Assembly (NCBI GenBank): GCA_945938205.1
Contig: CAMEUL010000062.1
Location: forward strand, 1 to 8,064
Reading direction: 5' to 3'
Length of the DNA: 8,064 bases
From: an uncultured Traorella sp.
Lineage (GTDB): Bacteria > Bacillota_I > Bacilli_A > Erysipelotrichales > Erysipelotrichaceae
Shown here: positions 7,145 to 8,064 of the stretch, one piece after another
Position numbering within the stretch: the first letter of the stretch is position 1
Layout of the letters: every line of letters begins with the position of its first letter
The notes under the pieces: generated by a model
Database searches by the model: none
Seen by the model: only the letters and a program-made list of their open reading frames with translations
What the model was told of the DNA's origin: nothing
Made by a program: the position numbers and the translations under genes

Positions 7145-7177
7145 ACATGCTTCTCTTCTTAAAAACTTACATTTCTT

Positions 7178-7996
7178 TCACTTTTCAAATCGTAAGCGAT
7201 ATGAACATTTTTGACATAGTTCAAGTGTCATTTTATGATGAGAAAAATCATCAAGAAGTTTTATATTTTTATTTAGAATATCCGCAAAAGAAGATTTAAA
7301 AATATTTCCTAAAACAGCTTCTCCTTTTGAATCCAAACAGCATGGAACAACGCTTCCATCCACTAAAATAGCACACATATGTCGATACCCCTGACAGGTT
7401 CCTTTTTCTCCTACATATTCATTTGAAAGAGAAGGCCATTCAAAAGATTTATCAAAGCTGATAAAACAATGGTCCTTCAGTTTCACTGAATGTTTCATTT
7501 CATCGAACGTACAATCATAATGATCCTGAATTTTAGAAAGTGTTATGTTCATATTTGGATCCTGATTAAGATCCATGGTCCACATTCTGTAAGAAACATA
7601 AACATTGTTTTTAGATAAAGCATCTCCGCACTTTAATACATTTTCAAGATAATTCTCAATTTGAGGAAAGGAGTGAAGTGAAATGTTGATCTGGCGTAAA
7701 GCAGATGCTTTCAATAAAACAGGAAGACTTTTATTTAGTAAAGTACCATTCGTTGTCAGATTTACATGAAAACCATATTCCTTTGCCAGTTGAAGAAAAG
7801 CTTCAAGATCAGGATGCATGAGAGGTTCACCCAAGACATGTAAATATATATAGTGAGTGTAGGGTCTTATTTCCTGAAGAATATGACGAAATTCATCTAC
7901 ATTCATACAGGAAAGCTTTCTTGAATTCTGAATGCAGAAAGGACAAGATAGATTACATGTATTTGTGATTTCAATATAAATTTTTTTGAATCGCAT
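7178..7996 (-). CDS. Radical SAM protein with SPASM/twitch-like C-terminal domain
   Basis: This 272-residue iron-sulfur enzyme has unknown substrate. The N-terminal TIM-barrel part carries the radical SAM motif CNLSCPFC (Cys14, Cys18, Cys21) for the [4Fe-4S] cluster, a GE motif in LHVLGEPLMHP (52-62) for SAM binding, and TTNGTLL (81-87) plus INISLHSF (103-110), typical of the MoaA/PqqE/SPASM group. The C-terminal part has Cys201, Cys208, the pattern G-x4-C-C (Gly214, Cys219, Cys220), LGNI (229-232) and a final CQKC (261-264). That is enough to ligate one auxiliary cluster but fewer cysteines than a full SPASM domain. From memory, similar stand-alone proteins are common in clostridia and uncharacterised. 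A longer frame begins at 8026, but those codons lie in the rRNA terminator; AGGAGGA at 8001-8007 selects the ATG at 7994-7996. No small precursor-peptide gene is visible nearby. Confidence 0.88.
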   Translation of the reverse strand: MRFKKIYIEITNTCNLSCPFCIQNSRKLSCMNVDEFRHILQEIRPYTHYIYLHVLGEPLMHPDLEAFLQLAKEYGFHVNLTTNGTLLNKSLPVLLKASALRQINISLHSFPQIENYLENVLKCGDALSKNNVYVSYRMWTMDLNQDPNMNITLSKIQDHYDCTFDEMKHSVKLKDHCFISFDKSFEWPSLSNEYVGEKGTCQGYRHMCAILVDGSVVPCCLDSKGEAVLGNIFKSSFADILNKNIKLLDDFSHHKMTLELCQKCSYRLRFEK

Positions 7997-8000
7997 AAAG

Positions 8001-8007
8001 TCCTCCT
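8001..8007 (-). promoter_or_regulatory. Ribosome binding site that fixes the radical SAM start
   Basis: AGGAGGA on the minus strand is a near-perfect Shine-Dalgarno sequence; the AGGAGG core lies about 5 nt from the ATG at 7994-7996. It begins only about 4 nt after the U-rich tail of the rRNA terminator, leaving no room for a separate promoter between the two. Confidence 0.85.
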
Positions 8008-8010
8008 GTA

Positions 8011-8037
8011 AATAAAAAAGGCTCACTGAGTGAGCCT
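8011..8037 (-). terminator. Intrinsic terminator of the rRNA operon
   Basis: AGGCTCAC (8019-8026) pairs perfectly with GTGAGCCT (8030-8037) around a tight loop. The minus strand continues with a U-rich run, TTTTTATTT (8011-8018 and adjoining base). It starts 4-5 nt after the 5S rRNA 3' end, so it should end the ribosomal RNA transcript. Confidence 0.9.
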
Positions 8038-8041
8038 GATT

Positions 8042-8064
8042 ACCTGGCAGCGAGTTATCTTCAC
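8042..8064 (-). rRNA. rrf: 5S rRNA, 3' end only (runs off right edge)
   Basis: On the minus strand the last bases read GTGAAGATAACTCGCTGCCA and then GGT. They align without gaps to the end of a Firmicutes 5S rRNA, whose 3' strand of helix I typically ends in GCCAGGC. The exact mature 3' end is set from this similarity and from the terminator hairpin that follows. Only about 23 of some 115 nt are in view, so the identification rests on the short match plus the adjoining terminator. It implies an rRNA operon to the right, transcribed in the same direction as the protein genes here. Confidence 0.75.

Noticed and set aside
7121..7177. Possible RiPP precursor peptide beside the radical SAM gene
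   Set aside because: The gap is too short and has no start codon with a ribosome binding site leading into a plausible peptide; nothing in the window supports a peptide-modification cluster.
7166..7196. CTTAC...GTAAG inverted repeat upstream of the response regulator as an operator
   Set aside because: Only 5 bp per arm with a 21-nt spacer, and OmpR-type regulators usually use direct repeats; chance is a sufficient explanation.

Overview
The window looks like chromosomal DNA from a low-GC Gram-positive bacterium (Firmicutes/Bacillota). It is AT-rich, has strong AGGAGG-type ribosome binding sites, TATAAT-type promoters often preceded by TG, and a VncRS/Vex-like two-component/ABC arrangement. 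An Erysipelotrichia-like relative is my guess from overall feel only; nothing here proves the family. All protein genes and the rRNA fragment are on the minus strand; the only plus-strand gene is a tRNA.

Read in transcription order (right to left), the window opens with the last ~23 nt of a 5S rRNA and a strong intrinsic terminator, so a ribosomal RNA operon lies just beyond the right edge. Four nucleotides past the terminator U-tract is the ribosome binding site of a radical SAM protein gene (7178-7996). After a 58-nt gap with its own promoter comes a compact four-gene operon: OmpR-type response regulator (6433-7119), sensor histidine kinase (5229-6440), LolD/MacB-type ABC ATPase (4540-5220) and a large two-FtsX-domain ABC permease (2165-4543). 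The genes overlap by 8 nt, are separated by 8 nt, and overlap by 4 nt (ATGA), which implies translational coupling. A perfect 9-bp hairpin with a U-rich tail ends the operon at 2121-2153. The kinase has an extracytoplasmic loop of about 70 residues. The module therefore probably senses an envelope or peptide signal and drives a MacB/Vex-type transporter, with the substrate unknown.

The middle (1819-2011) is a plus-strand tRNA-Leu(CAA) unit with a clear sigma-A-type promoter, encoded CCA and a terminator. It converges on the two-component/ABC operon. The 218 nt between the tRNA and the permease stop hold only the two back-to-back terminators and no gene that I can see.

The left part holds a DUF2974/Mbeg1-like alpha/beta-hydrolase gene (656-1732) and, 58 nt downstream of it, the 5' part of a nicotinate phosphoribosyltransferase gene (pncB, NAD salvage), which runs off the left edge and has a candidate extended -10 promoter of its own.

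The longest open frame overstates the start in four of the genes (hydrolase, ATPase, kinase, radical SAM). In each case a Shine-Dalgarno sequence places the start at an internal ATG. I saw no mobile element, CRISPR array, phage gene or clear novel system. The most unusual feature is the radical SAM gene packed directly behind an rRNA terminator.
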